Counted from the first letter of the stretch, positions 8,734 to 17,676 are shown. The stretch is DNA of 64,000 nt from Maricaulis virginensis (GCF_027922185.1 NZ_BSFE01000002.1:124001-188000), one strand, 5' to 3'. The notes: generated from the sequence alone by a model not told the origin. A program made the numbers and translations.

Positions 8734-9725
8734 TGGTCCGCCTCTTCGAACGGGGTGTCACGGTCTTCGATGAGAACCCGGGCCAGCCGCAGCGGCGTGG
8801 CCGGGGCCAGTCCGCCCCCGATGAAGGGGGTGGAGGAGATCTGGGCAAAGGCCAGCCCGGTTTCGCCGACGCCCAGGATCGCACCGAGACGCCGGCTGGT
8901 ATCGAGCTTGACCGGGATGCAGCGGCTGGCGCCGATCGAGGCGAACAGCGATGCGGCATCCTCGGCGTCTTCGGGGGTCAGCCCGGCATCGAAGACATAG
9001 ATGATTTCTGCTCTCGCAGAGTCGGCGAAAGCGAGCGTCATGTCCAGATCGTCCAGCTCGAACGGGTTCACTGCCGGGCTGTCGATCAGGACGGGGCCGT
9101 CAATTTCGGCGACTGCATCGATCATTTCACGCGGGTCGTCGGCGGTGCGGAATTCGGCGCCCATGCGCTTGGCGAGGGCGCGCAGCCGTTCGTCGGCGCC
9201 GGCGCGCTCGCCGTCGCACGAGATCAGGGTGGGCTTGGCGCCTGCGGTGATCGCGCGTGCCGCTGTTTTCGCGAGCGCCGAAGTCTTGCCGACACCCGGC
9301 GTACCCGCGAACAAGAGGGCGTGCTCGGGCACGGCCGGCAGCGGCTGGAAGGTGTAACGGCTCTCGATCGCGTGGGCGAGGCGGGCGACGGCCTGACCGT
9401 CCGACAGATCGTGGGCCGCGCGGATCAGGGCCTGGGCGGCGCTGCCGGGTGTACGGTGGAACCCGAGCGCCCGGATCACGCGATCCAGATCGCTGTCCTC
9501 ACGCATCCCGCGTTCGATCTCGGCTTCGGCATGCAGCCGCTCGGCGCGTTCACGCACCGGTTCGGCCGGTTCGCGCACATAGGCCGTCTCGGCCGCGGCC
9601 CGCACCTGCACACCGCCGCCGGGCGCGTCGGATGTCGCGATGATCACCGCATCCGGACCCATTTCACGGCGCACATCGGCCATGGCCTGGGTCAGGGACG
9701 GGGCAGAGAAGGTTTTCAGGCGCAT
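8730..9725 (-). CDS. flhF: FlhF-like SRP-type GTPase
   Basis: 331 residues. The N-terminus (MRLKTFSAPSLTQAMADVRREMGPDAVII) is the FlhF B-domain start. The P-loop is GTPGVGKT at 141-148 and KLD near the C-terminal third corresponds to the G4 element. The G3 position reads LIDSPAVNP in place of the usual DTAG, so GTP hydrolysis may be weakened. FlhF normally recruits early flagellar parts to the cell pole. Its place between flhA and flhG, with a 4-base overlap with flhG, supports the assignment. Confidence 0.88.
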   Translation of the reverse strand: MRLKTFSAPSLTQAMADVRREMGPDAVIIATSDAPGGGVQVRAAAETAYVREPAEPVRERAERLHAEAEIERGMREDSDLDRVIRALGFHRTPGSAAQALIRAAHDLSDGQAVARLAHAIESRYTFQPLPAVPEHALLFAGTPGVGKTSALAKTAARAITAGAKPTLISCDGERAGADERLRALAKRMGAEFRTADDPREMIDAVAEIDGPVLIDSPAVNPFELDDLDMTLAFADSARAEIIYVFDAGLTPEDAEDAASLFASIGASRCIPVKLDTSRRLGAILGVGETGLAFAQISSTPFIGGGLAPATPLRLARVLIEDRDTPFEEADQ

Positions 9726-9758
9726 GGTTGGTTCAATTCACAAGGGGGTTCCGGCCGG

Positions 9759-11891
9759 TCAGCCGACATGGCCCAGGGTCTTCAGACGTGCGCTGGGGTG
9801 GATCTCGTTCTGCGACATCACCACCGTCTGCGGGCGGAAACGTTCCACCAGGGAGCGCACATACGGACGAATCATCGGGCTCGTCAGCAGTACAGGAACC
9901 TGACCCTGCGCCGATGCGGTTTCAAAAGAGTTTCTGATCGCAGCGACGAAGTCGTGCAGCTTCGAGGGGGCGAGCGCAAGCTGCTTGCGGTCCCCTTCGC
10001 CGATCAGCGACTCAATGAAGGCCTGTTCCCATTGCGGCCCGAGGGCCAGAACCGGCAGGTTGCCGTCGAAGGACTTGTTGGCGTGGCAGATCTGCCGGGC
10101 CAGACGCGTGCGGACGTGTTCGACGATCGCATCGAGATGCTGGGTCGTGGCGCTGGCTTCGGCGATGCCTTCCATGATGGTGGACAGGTCGCGGATGGAG
10201 ACACGCTCGCGGATCAGCGACTGCAGGACGCGCTGGATGCCGGCGCGGCTGATCTGTGCCGGCGCGATATCGTCGACCAGCTTCTTGTGTTCCTTCGACA
10301 GCTTGTCGATCAGCTTCTCGACTTCGGCATAGGACAGCAGGTCTGCCATGTTCTCGCGCAGCTGTTCGGTCAGGTGCGTCACCAGGACGGCGGCCGGTTC
10401 GACAATGGTATAGCCGCGGAAGGTCGCTTCCTCGCGCATGCCTTCGTCGATCCAGGTCGCGGGCAGGCCGAAAGTGGGCTCCTTGACGTGCTCGCCGGGC
10501 ATGTCGATCGGCAGGCCGGCCGGATCCATGACCAGCAGCTTGTGCAGGCGCAGCTCGCCGCGGCCGGCTTCCAGCTCCTTGATGCGGATCGTGTACTCGT
10601 TATTGCCCAGCGCCATGTTGTCGACGATGCGGACCGCTGGTGTGACAAAGCCCATTTCCTCGGCCAGCGAACGGCGCAGTGCCTTGATCTGGTCGGTCAG
10701 CTTGCGGCCGTCGACATCATTGATCAGCGGGAGCAGGCCATAGCCCAGCTCGATCTTCAGCTCGTCGATGGCCAGGCTTTCCTCGATCGGCGCGTCGCCG
10801 CTGGATTTGCCCGCGGTCTCTTCGGCAATCTTGCCGGCCTTCGCCTCTTCCTCCTCGCGCGCCTTGCGTTCGACGATATCGCGGTTCATCCAGGCCAGGG
10901 AGCCGGCACCGGCCGCCATCAGGGCGAAGGGCAGGAAGGGCATGCCGGGCAGGATGCCGACCATCAGGGCAACGCCGGAAACCAGGCCCAGGCCTTGCGG
11001 GTTGGCCGTCAGCTGGCCGAACACGGCCTTGTCGGCTTCGCCGTCGACACCGGCCTTGGAGACGAGCAGGCCCGCAGCCACGGAAATGATCAGGGCGGGG
11101 ATCTGGGAGACCAGGCCGTCGCCGATCGTCAGGGTGGAGTAGGCGCTGGCAGCGTCCGGGAAGGACATGCCCGACTGCACGACACCGATGATGATGCCGC
11201 CGATCAGGTTGATCGCCGTGATCATCAGGCCGGCCATGGCATCGCCGCGCACGAATTTCGAGGCACCGTCCATGGCGCCGAAGAAATTGCTTTCGCCTTC
11301 CAGCTCGGCGCGCCGCTTGCGCGCCTCGTCTTCATTGATCAGGCCGGCCGACAGATCGGCGTCGATGGCCATCTGCTTGCCGGGCATGGCGTCGAGGGTG
11401 AAGCGGGCCGCGACTTCCGCGATCCGGCCGGAACCCTTGGTGATGACGACGAAGTTCACGATCACCAGGATCGAGAACACGATCACGCCGATGACGACAT
11501 TGCCCTGCATGACAAAGGCGCCGAAGGCCTCGATCACCTCGCCGGCGGCGTTGGTGCCTTCGTGGCCGCGCGACAGGATGAGGCGCGTCGAGGCGATGTT
11601 CAGGCCCAGGCGCAAGAGGGTGGTGATCAGCAGCACCGCCGGAAAGGCGGAGAATTCCAGCGGCTTCTTGATGAAGAGCGCGGTCATCAGCACCAGCACC
11701 GACACCGAGATGGAGATCGCCAGCGAGAAGTCCAGCAGCATGCGGGGCATGGGCAGGAGCAGCATCACCAGGATGGCGAGAATGCCCACGGCCAGCGCCA
11801 CATCGCCGCGCATGACGCGGTTCAGGAAGGCGCGGGTATCAAATCCGCCCGCATTGGATGCGGCGGTTTCGGTTGCTGCGGTGTCGACCAC
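9759..11891 (-). CDS. flhA: Flagellar export gate protein FlhA
   Basis: 710 residues, the normal length. The N-terminal half has eight membrane segments starting near residue 30 (VALAVGILAILVMLLLPMP), and contains the cytoplasmic FHIPEP region with FTLDAMPGKQMAIDADL. The C-terminal half is the cytoplasmic ring domain that docks export chaperones. FlhA is the main gate of the flagellar type III export apparatus and uses the proton-motive force. It follows flbD by 12 bases and precedes flhF by 33 bases, so all are probably cotranscribed. Confidence 0.98.
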   Translation of the reverse strand: MVDTAATETAASNAGGFDTRAFLNRVMRGDVALAVGILAILVMLLLPMPRMLLDFSLAISISVSVLVLMTALFIKKPLEFSAFPAVLLITTLLRLGLNIASTRLILSRGHEGTNAAGEVIEAFGAFVMQGNVVIGVIVFSILVIVNFVVITKGSGRIAEVAARFTLDAMPGKQMAIDADLSAGLINEDEARKRRAELEGESNFFGAMDGASKFVRGDAMAGLMITAINLIGGIIIGVVQSGMSFPDAASAYSTLTIGDGLVSQIPALIISVAAGLLVSKAGVDGEADKAVFGQLTANPQGLGLVSGVALMVGILPGMPFLPFALMAAGAGSLAWMNRDIVERKAREEEEAKAGKIAEETAGKSSGDAPIEESLAIDELKIELGYGLLPLINDVDGRKLTDQIKALRRSLAEEMGFVTPAVRIVDNMALGNNEYTIRIKELEAGRGELRLHKLLVMDPAGLPIDMPGEHVKEPTFGLPATWIDEGMREEATFRGYTIVEPAAVLVTHLTEQLRENMADLLSYAEVEKLIDKLSKEHKKLVDDIAPAQISRAGIQRVLQSLIRERVSIRDLSTIMEGIAEASATTQHLDAIVEHVRTRLARQICHANKSFDGNLPVLALGPQWEQAFIESLIGEGDRKQLALAPSKLHDFVAAIRNSFETASAQGQVPVLLTSPMIRPYVRSLVERFRPQTVVMSQNEIHPSARLKTLGHVG

Positions 11892-11903
11892 GATCTAGTC
11901 CAA

Positions 11904-13274
11904 TCAGGCTACGGAGGCGCCGGTTGCGGGCTGGTTGGGTGCGGGAATGTCCAAGCCCTGGTCCGAGTAGAGTTTCAGCTTGTTGCGCAGGGTGCGGATC
12001 GAGATGCCGAGAATGTTGGCGGCATGCGTCCGGTTGCCCAGGCAATGGTCGAGCGTGTTCAGGATCAGGTCCTGTTCCACCTCGGCAACCGTGCGGCCGA
12101 TCATGTCGGTTTGTACCGATTGCGCGGCATCGGCGGCTTGGCGGGCAACGCTGTTGCCCGAACCGGTGAAGGCCGAACCGTCCGGCATGCGGATCGCATC
12201 CGGCGTGATCTCGCGGCCGGATGCCAGCAGCACAGCGCGGTGCATGGCGTTTTCAAGCTCACGGACATTGCCGGTCCATTCGCGCGCCAGTAGCTGTGTC
12301 TTGGCAGCCTCGGAGATCGGCCGCTCCTCGATCGCATTGGCGGTGGCATACTTCTTGGTGAAGTGCTCGGCCAGGGCCAGGATGTCGGCCGGGCGTTCGC
12401 GCAGTGGCGGCAGTGCCAGGTTGACGACGTTGAGGCGGAACAGCAGGTCCTCGCGGAAGATGCCTTCGGCCACGGCCTTGCGCAGGTCGCGGTTCGAGGT
12501 CGCCAGGATGCGGATGTTCACCTTGACCGGCTTGGTGCCGCCGACCCGGTCGATCTCGCGCTCCTGGATGGCGCGCAGCAGCTTGGCCTGCAGGCGGATG
12601 TCCATCTCCGAGATTTCGTCCAGCAGTAGCGTGCCGCCATCGGCTTCCTCGAACTTGCCCACGCGGCGGGCAATCGCGCCGGTGAAGGCGCCTTTCTCGT
12701 GACCGAACAGTTCCGATTCCAGGAGATTTTCCGGGATCGCGGCGCAGTTGACGGAGACGAAGGGAGCCGAGGCGCGCTTGGACTTCGAGTGGACGTAGCG
12801 CGCCATGACTTCCTTGCCGGAGCCGCTTTCACCCGTGATGAGGACGGAGGCGTCGGAGGCGGCGATACGGTCGGCGAGCTGGATGACGGCCTGCATGGAC
12901 GGGTCGCGGGCGATCATCGGACGTTCGTCATCGGCGATGGCTTGCAGGACGGCGGCGATCAGGTCGGCGTCCGGCGGCATCGGAATGAATTCCTTGGCAC
13001 CGGCGCGGATCGCGGCCGCGGCGGCTTCCGGACGGACATTCACGCCGCAGGCGACGACCGGCACGGAGATCCGCTCTGCCTCGTTGGCGGCGATCAGGGC
13101 CTGAACGTCCAGCGACAGGTCGACCATGAGCAGGTCGGCACCGCGGCCGGCGCGCAGGTGCGCGGTGGCCTGTTCGATCGTGTCGACCTGGGAGACCTTG
13201 GCGCCCCGGTCCAGGGCGATCTTGGTGGCGGTGTGCAATTGTCCGCCGAGGCTGCCAACTATCAGAATGCGCAT
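11904..13274 (-). CDS. flbD: Sigma-54 activator FlbD of flagellar genes
   Basis: 456 residues. A receiver-like domain (1-115) is followed by an AAA+ domain with Walker A GESGSGKE (148-155), GAFTGA (195-200) for sigma-54 contact and Walker B LLLDE (near 216-220). A Fis-type helix-turn-helix is near 417-434 (HAANILGISIRTLRNKLK). The receiver keeps Asp52 but the usual acidic pair after the first strand is replaced by Gly-Ser, as in Caulobacter FlbD, which is controlled in an unusual way. FlbD activates late flagellar genes and represses fliF. It lies between fliN and flhA. Confidence 0.95.
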   Translation of the reverse strand: MRILIVGSLGGQLHTATKIALDRGAKVSQVDTIEQATAHLRAGRGADLLMVDLSLDVQALIAANEAERISVPVVACGVNVRPEAAAAAIRAGAKEFIPMPPDADLIAAVLQAIADDERPMIARDPSMQAVIQLADRIAASDASVLITGESGSGKEVMARYVHSKSKRASAPFVSVNCAAIPENLLESELFGHEKGAFTGAIARRVGKFEEADGGTLLLDEISEMDIRLQAKLLRAIQEREIDRVGGTKPVKVNIRILATSNRDLRKAVAEGIFREDLLFRLNVVNLALPPLRERPADILALAEHFTKKYATANAIEERPISEAAKTQLLAREWTGNVRELENAMHRAVLLASGREITPDAIRMPDGSAFTGSGNSVARQAADAAQSVQTDMIGRTVAEVEQDLILNTLDHCLGNRTHAANILGISIRTLRNKLKLYSDQGLDIPAPNQPATGASVA

Positions 13275-13298
13275 GGTATTACTCCGTCCTCAGGCGGC

Positions 13299-13661
13299 CT
13301 AGGCCGCGTCCCCGTCCTTGATGATTTCCGTCATGGTCACGCCCAGCCGGTCGTCGACCACGACGACTTCGCCGCGGGCCACCAGCCGGTTGTTGACGTA
13401 GATGTCGATCGCTTCGCCGATCTTGCGGTCCAGCTCGACCACCGATCCGGAGGTGAGCTTCAGAAGCGAGTTCACGTCGATATGCGCCTTGCCGAGCACT
13501 GCCGAGATGTTGACCGGGACATCGAAAACCGGCGCCAGATCGGCGGCGTTTTTCGCATCGTCTTCCAGCATCTGGTCGGCCTTCGGCGCGGGTGCCGCTG
13601 CCGGCACCTGCTGCGCATCATTGCCCAGATCGGGCAGGTCGAAATTGTTTTCGTCAGCCAT
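13299..13661 (-). CDS. fliN: Flagellar switch protein FliN
   Basis: 120 residues from the ATG at 13661, chosen because GGAGG lies 7 bases upstream. An upstream in-frame start exists at 13676 but would overlap fliH. An acidic, alanine/proline-rich N-terminus precedes the SpoA/FliN domain (VFDVPVNISAVLGKAHIDV and LDRKIGEAIDIYVNNRLVA). FliN forms the lower C-ring with FliM and helps torque, switching and export docking. It sits between fliH and flbD. Confidence 0.95.
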   Translation of the reverse strand: MADENNFDLPDLGNDAQQVPAAAPAPKADQMLEDDAKNAADLAPVFDVPVNISAVLGKAHIDVNSLLKLTSGSVVELDRKIGEAIDIYVNNRLVARGEVVVVDDRLGVTMTEIIKDGDAA

Positions 13662-13672
13662 TCTGGCCTCCT

Positions 13673-14323
13673 TCAAGCAGCAGACGCGCCGGCCGATTGG
13701 CCGGAGACACCGTCGGTGCTGTCATCTTCACCGGGGCCGGCCGCGAGCCAGCGGGCCACCACGTCATTGAGCCGCGCCTCGATTTCCTCGGCGCTGCGCT
13801 GGACTGCGCCGGCGCCCCATTCCATGCGGACATCGGCGCCGCGCATGCCGGCGTCGCCGCGCACCGAGATCGCGCCTTCAAAGCCCGCATCGCGGGCGGT
13901 CGCTTCGAGGCGATCCGACAGGTCCTCGACGAGTTCGGCCGCACAGCGCACGGACAGGCGCGGCTCGGACCGCAGGTCCTGGACAGTTTCGCGTGCCAGG
14001 CTGTCGATGGTCTCCAGCGGGTAGGCCGACAGGGCCTCGCCGGCGATCTTGCGGGCGGCAGCGACAGCCAGTCCGGCGGCTTCGTGGCGCAGGGCCTCTG
14101 ATTCATGGGTCAGGCGCGACAGGATCAGCTGCATCTGGGAGGCGATCGCCTGCAGCGCATCGGCGCAGCGGCCTTCCTCCATCTCGCGGCCCTCCTCGAC
14201 GCCCCACATGCGTGCTGCGTCGACATCGTCCTGCGTGAAGAAGCGCTTGTAGCTTTCGCCTTCGCGCAGGATTTCACCGTTGCGGTCGAACTCGGTATCG
14301 AAGTCGAATTTGACAGGATTCAT
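13673..14323 (-). CDS. fliH: FliH-like export ATPase regulator (FlbE)
   Basis: 216 residues. The N-terminus (DFDTEFDRNGEILREGESYKR) and the middle acidic helical region are typical of the alphaproteobacterial FlbE/FliH protein. The gene lies between fliG and fliN as in Caulobacter. FliH binds the export ATPase FliI and links it to the C-ring. The C-terminal tail is rich in Gly, Ala and Ser. The assignment rests on both sequence type and gene order because FliH is poorly conserved. Confidence 0.88.
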   Translation of the reverse strand: MNPVKFDFDTEFDRNGEILREGESYKRFFTQDDVDAARMWGVEEGREMEEGRCADALQAIASQMQLILSRLTHESEALRHEAAGLAVAAARKIAGEALSAYPLETIDSLARETVQDLRSEPRLSVRCAAELVEDLSDRLEATARDAGFEGAISVRGDAGMRGADVRMEWGAGAVQRSAEEIEARLNDVVARWLAAGPGEDDSTDGVSGQSAGASAA

Positions 14324-14337
14324 CGTTCGTCCGCTCC

Positions 14338-15372
14338 CTAGTAGATCAGTTCATCGTCGGCGCCGCCGTCGGCGAGCATGATCTCGCCCTTGGCCGCGAG
14401 GTCCTTGGCCACCGAGACGATGGCCTGCTGCGCCTGGTCGACGTCTTTCAGGCGCACCGGGCCCATCGCCCCCATGTCTTCGCGCATGATCTTCGCGGCG
14501 CGTTCGGACATGTTGGAGAAGAACAGGTCGCGCAGGCTGTCGGACGCGCCTTTCAACGCCAGGCCCAGCTGGTCCTTGTCGATGCTGCGCATCAGCGTCT
14601 GGATGCCGCCCGGGTCGAGCTTGGACAGGTCTTCGAAGACGAACATCAGCGAACGGATCTTCTCGGCGCTCTCGCGATTGCGTTCTTCGAGGGCAGCCAG
14701 GAAGCGGTTTTCCGTCTGGCGGTCGAAATTGTTGAAGATCGACGCCATCATCTCGTGACTGTCATGCTTTGAGGTGCGGGCGAGGTTGGACATGAATTCG
14801 GTGCGCAACGTTTCCTCGATCCGGTCGAGAATTTCGCGCTGCACCGGCTCCATGCGCAGCATCCGGGTGACCACTTCCAGGGCGAAGTCTTCCGGCAGGG
14901 CCGCGAGAACGCGCGAGGCGTGCTCGGACTTCACCTTGGACAGCACGACGGCAACTGTCTGCGGGTATTCATTCTTCAGGTAGTTCGCCAGAACCACCTC
15001 GTTCACATTGCCCAGCTTGTCCCACATGGTCCGGCCAGCCGGACCACGCAGCTCTTCCATGATCGCCTCGACCTTTTCGCCGGGCAGGAAGGAGGTGAGC
15101 AGCCGCTGGGTGGCCTCGAACGAGCCCATCAGCGAGCCGGTGGAGGACATCTGGCCGACGAAGTCGACAATCAGCTTTTCCACGGCACTTGAGGTGACGG
15201 TGCCCAGATTGGACATCGCCTGGGAAACCTCGCGGATTTCCTCCTCGTCGAGGTGTTGCCAGATCGACTCGCCCTCGTCGCCGAGCGCCAGCAGCATCAC
15301 GGCGGCCTTTTCCGGGCCGGTGAGTCTGGCGGGATCTTCTATGGCGCGCTTCTCAGACATGGCCGGGCTCAC
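14338..15372 (-). CDS. fliG: Flagellar rotor/switch protein FliG
   Basis: 344 residues from the GTG at 15372, whose GTGA overlaps the fliF stop; an ATG at 15360 (MSEKRAIEDP) is an equally possible start. The N-terminal FliF-binding domain (LTGPEKAAVMLLALG), the middle NEYPQTVAVVLSKV motif (variant of EHPQT) and the C-terminal charged torque helix region (KIMREDMGAMGPVRLKDVDQAQ) are all present. FliG connects the MS ring to FliM and interacts with the stator for torque. Confidence 0.97.
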   Translation of the reverse strand: MSPAMSEKRAIEDPARLTGPEKAAVMLLALGDEGESIWQHLDEEEIREVSQAMSNLGTVTSSAVEKLIVDFVGQMSSTGSLMGSFEATQRLLTSFLPGEKVEAIMEELRGPAGRTMWDKLGNVNEVVLANYLKNEYPQTVAVVLSKVKSEHASRVLAALPEDFALEVVTRMLRMEPVQREILDRIEETLRTEFMSNLARTSKHDSHEMMASIFNNFDRQTENRFLAALEERNRESAEKIRSLMFVFEDLSKLDPGGIQTLMRSIDKDQLGLALKGASDSLRDLFFSNMSERAAKIMREDMGAMGPVRLKDVDQAQQAIVSVAKDLAAKGEIMLADGGADDELIY

Positions 15373-17015
15373 CCTTCATGCAGCCAGGAGCGGAGGATCG
15401 CGATCGATTCCTCGGGATGGGATTCAACGATGTTGGCGACCTTCTTCAGCGAGGACGCCTTCACCTGGCCGTCGATCTTCTCGATATCGATTGAATCGTT
15501 GCTGCCGCTTGCGGGAAGGGCTGCCGGACGTTCGCCCTGGGCCGGCAGCGCCATTGGCACCGGTCCGGCGTCGGCGCCGGCTGCAGCCAGGGCCAGACCC
15601 TGCGGCATTGCCACGCCGCTGGCGCCTTTGACCAGGGGCCGCGCAACCAGGAAGATGATCAGCAGGGCCGTCACGAACAGGACGATGATTTCCGCAACCC
15701 GCATGATGTCGGCTTTTGACAGGGACAGCGGGCTGCTTGCAGGGGTGCCCAACAGCGGGTCGGCCCGGGCGAATTCGATCTGGCGAACCGTCAGGGTATC
15801 GCCCCGATCGTCGCTGAAACCCATGGCCGAGCGAACAAGGGCTTCGATCTGCTCGATCTGGGCCTGCGGGCGTTCGCGCCAAACCGTGGTGCCGTCTTCC
15901 TGCACTTCAACGATACCGTCGACGGCAACGGCGACAGACAGGCGCTCGACGGCGCCGGCTTCGACGACTTCGGTCCGCGTGGTGCTGGAGAGAGCGTAGT
16001 TGACCGTCTCGTTGGAGGTTTCGCGGTTGGCGATATTGCTGGCACCTTCGGTCTCGCCATTGGCGCCGTCGGGCAGGTTTTCGGAGGCCGAGACGCGGTT
16101 GCCGGATCCTTCGCGATCGCTGGAGACGTCTTCTGAACGCTCACGTGACAACAGGACCGAACCTTCCGGGTCGTAGGTTTCAGAGCTTTGAGTCACGCTC
16201 TGGCGGTTCAACTCGGCGGTGACCTGGACGCGTGCAGCGCCGGAGCCGACAACACCCTCGACAATGTCCAGGATGTTGCGGCGCAGGTCGGCTTCGACCT
16301 CGCCGCGGCGCTCATCCATCAGGACGGCACCGGCATTCTCTCCGTCGACCGTGCCGGCCAGCTGGCGTCCGCGATCGTCGGCCAGGGCGACCCGGCCCGG
16401 TTCCAGACCGGCACCGGAGGCAACGATATTGCGAATCACGCGAATCTGTTCGGCGTTCAGGCGCTGACCGGTAGAGACTGTGACGGCGGCCGTCGGCTCT
16501 TGCTGGTCGCGGGCAAACAGGCGGCGCTCCGGCAGGTTCAGGTGTACCCGCGCGCTGTCGACAAAGGCCATGGACTGGATCGTGCGTGCCAGCTCGCCTT
16601 CCAGCGCGCGCTTGGCGTTCAGGTTCTGTACGAAGCTGGTCTGGCCGAAATTGTCCTGGCGGTCGAAAATCTCGTAGCCGACCGAGGCGCCGGACAGGGG
16701 GCCGGAGGACGCGACCCGCACACGGGCTTCGTCAACCTGGGCCGTGTCGACATAGATGGCGGTGCCGCCTTCGCGGATTTCATAGGCGATGTTTGCCTGG
16801 TCGAGCAGCTGGCTGGTGGACGCCGCTTCCGCCGGATCGAGACCCGAATACAGGAGCGACTGGCTGCCACCGCCGACGGCGCCGGAAAAATAGACAAGCG
16901 CAGCGGCCACACCCACGGCGAGACCGAAGATAGCGGTCAGGCGTCCGGCACCAAAAGCCTTGAACTGGTCGAGTAGAGCGTTCACGGAGAATCCTGCCTT
17001 GCGTCCCTGCTTCAT
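15369..17015 (-). CDS. fliF: Flagellar MS-ring protein FliF
   Basis: 548 residues. One membrane helix is near 24-45 and a second near 437-458 (IIVLFVTALLIIFLVARPLV), with the ring-building motif domain between them (YSGLDPAEAASTSQLLDQAN, then ARVHLNLPERRLFARDQQEP). The C-terminal end (IVESHPEESIAILRSWLHEG) is the FliG-binding region. It is the first gene of the minus-strand operon fliF-fliG-fliH-fliN-flbD-flhA-flhF-flhG. A CtrA-like box lies upstream at 17064-17077. Confidence 0.98.
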   Translation of the reverse strand: MKQGRKAGFSVNALLDQFKAFGAGRLTAIFGLAVGVAAALVYFSGAVGGGSQSLLYSGLDPAEAASTSQLLDQANIAYEIREGGTAIYVDTAQVDEARVRVASSGPLSGASVGYEIFDRQDNFGQTSFVQNLNAKRALEGELARTIQSMAFVDSARVHLNLPERRLFARDQQEPTAAVTVSTGQRLNAEQIRVIRNIVASGAGLEPGRVALADDRGRQLAGTVDGENAGAVLMDERRGEVEADLRRNILDIVEGVVGSGAARVQVTAELNRQSVTQSSETYDPEGSVLLSRERSEDVSSDREGSGNRVSASENLPDGANGETEGASNIANRETSNETVNYALSSTTRTEVVEAGAVERLSVAVAVDGIVEVQEDGTTVWRERPQAQIEQIEALVRSAMGFSDDRGDTLTVRQIEFARADPLLGTPASSPLSLSKADIMRVAEIIVLFVTALLIIFLVARPLVKGASGVAMPQGLALAAAGADAGPVPMALPAQGERPAALPASGSNDSIDIEKIDGQVKASSLKKVANIVESHPEESIAILRSWLHEG

Positions 17016-17063
17016 CAGCGAAGCACTGGGCAGAATTTTCCTACCGGTCTCGTAAACGAGGGT

Positions 17064-17077
17064 TTAATGACGCTTAA
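17064..17077 (-). promoter_or_regulatory. CtrA-like site upstream of fliF
   Basis: TTAA-TGACGC-TTAA lies 49-62 bases upstream of fliF. The spacing is 6, or 7 if TTTA is taken as one half, against the CtrA consensus TTAA-N7-TTAA. In Caulobacter the fliF operon is a CtrA-activated early flagellar operon, so this is a plausible activator site. Confidence 0.45.
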
Positions 17078-17143
17078 TAGGAAATGCACTCTGCCCGTCG
17101 AGACCAGGCAGAGCACACAATCACGATGTGCAATTGACATGTT

Positions 17144-17175
17144 GAACGGCGACCCGGGGGGAAGGGCCGCCGTTC
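17144..17175 (-). terminator. Hairpin downstream of sciP
   Basis: GAACGGCG at 17144-17151 pairs perfectly with CGCCGTTC at 17168-17175, with a 16-base loop. No U-tract follows on the minus strand, so it may be a weak terminator or a processing site at the sciP 3' end. A second 7-bp stem (17089-17095 with 17107-17113) lies further on. Confidence 0.4.
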
Positions 17176-17201
17176 GGAAACGCTAGTTAAAGGGGGGACA
17201 A

Positions 17202-17471
17202 CTAGCGATACTGTTGCAGGCGCGTCGTGCGCAGCCCGGCCAGTCCGTGCTTGTCGATGGAGCGCTGCCAGCCCAGGAATTCCTCGACCGTCAGCGAGTA
17301 GCGTGCACATGCGTCCTCGAGCGAAAGCAGGCCACCTCTCACGGCCGCGACGACTTCAGCCTTGCGACGAACAACCCAGCGCTGGGTGCTCGGCTTGGGC
17401 AGGTCCGCCAGGGTGAGAGGGCTACCATCCGGTCCAATGACATAATTTTCTTTTTTAAGGCGCGGCTGCAT
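17202..17471 (-). CDS. sciP: CtrA inhibitor SciP (DUF1153)
   Basis: 89 residues. The sequence carries the SciP/DUF1153 signature: GPDGSPLTLADLP, then RWVVRRKAEVVAAVRGG, then LSLEDACARYSLTVEEFL and the end GLAGLRTTRLQQYR. In Caulobacter, SciP binds CtrA and blocks transcription of CtrA targets, including flagellar genes, late in the cell cycle. The helix-turn-helix is in the middle (residues about 30-65). It lies between flgE and fliF, the same place as in Caulobacter. CtrA-like boxes and a 15-bp palindrome are found upstream, which suggests that CtrA also controls it. Confidence 0.95.
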   Translation of the reverse strand: MQPRLKKENYVIGPDGSPLTLADLPKPSTQRWVVRRKAEVVAAVRGGLLSLEDACARYSLTVEEFLGWQRSIDKHGLAGLRTTRLQQYR

Positions 17472-17495
17472 GTCCGACCCCCGTTGTTCTTGTTT

Positions 17496-17510
17496 GTAGG
17501 GTCACCCTAC
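17496..17510. promoter_or_regulatory. Perfect 7+1+7 palindrome upstream of sciP
   Basis: GTAGGGTCACCCTAC is a perfect inverted repeat centred 32 bases upstream of the sciP start. Its size suits a dimeric regulator site near or over the start of transcription. I do not recognise the regulator. Confidence 0.5.
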
Positions 17511-17520
17511 ACAGCGGCCT

Positions 17521-17559
17521 TTAACATCCACCTAAACCGCTGGGTAAATTTGTGTTTAA
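17521..17559. promoter_or_regulatory. Two CtrA-like boxes upstream of sciP
   Basis: TTAA-CATCCAC-CTAA (17521-17535) and TAAA-TTTGTGT-TTAA (17545-17559) each match the CtrA half-sites TTAA-N7-TTAA at 7 of 8 fixed bases. They lie 50-90 bases before the sciP start. Activation of sciP by CtrA is known in Caulobacter, so these are good candidates. Confidence 0.55.
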
Positions 17560-17614
17560 GGCACTCGATAGAATTTGTGTCGAATTGGGAGCCCGCGACA
17601 TGCCCCGCAGGCGG

Positions 17615-17650
17615 CAAAAAAAGAAGGGGACGCCCGAGGCGCCCCCTTCA
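17615..17650 (-). terminator. Intrinsic terminator after flgE
   Basis: On the minus strand a 12-base stem (17623-17634 with 17638-17649, one G-U pair) with a 3-base loop is followed by seven T residues (17622-17616). This is a standard rho-independent terminator at the end of the fliK-flgD-flgE operon. Confidence 0.9.
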
Positions 17651-17676
17651 GACCAGTCCAAGGATCAGTGCCGACC

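Noticed and set aside
8640..12293. 1217-residue plus-strand frame across flhF, flhA and flbD
   Set aside because: It covers three clear flagellar genes on the other strand and shows no recognisable domain.
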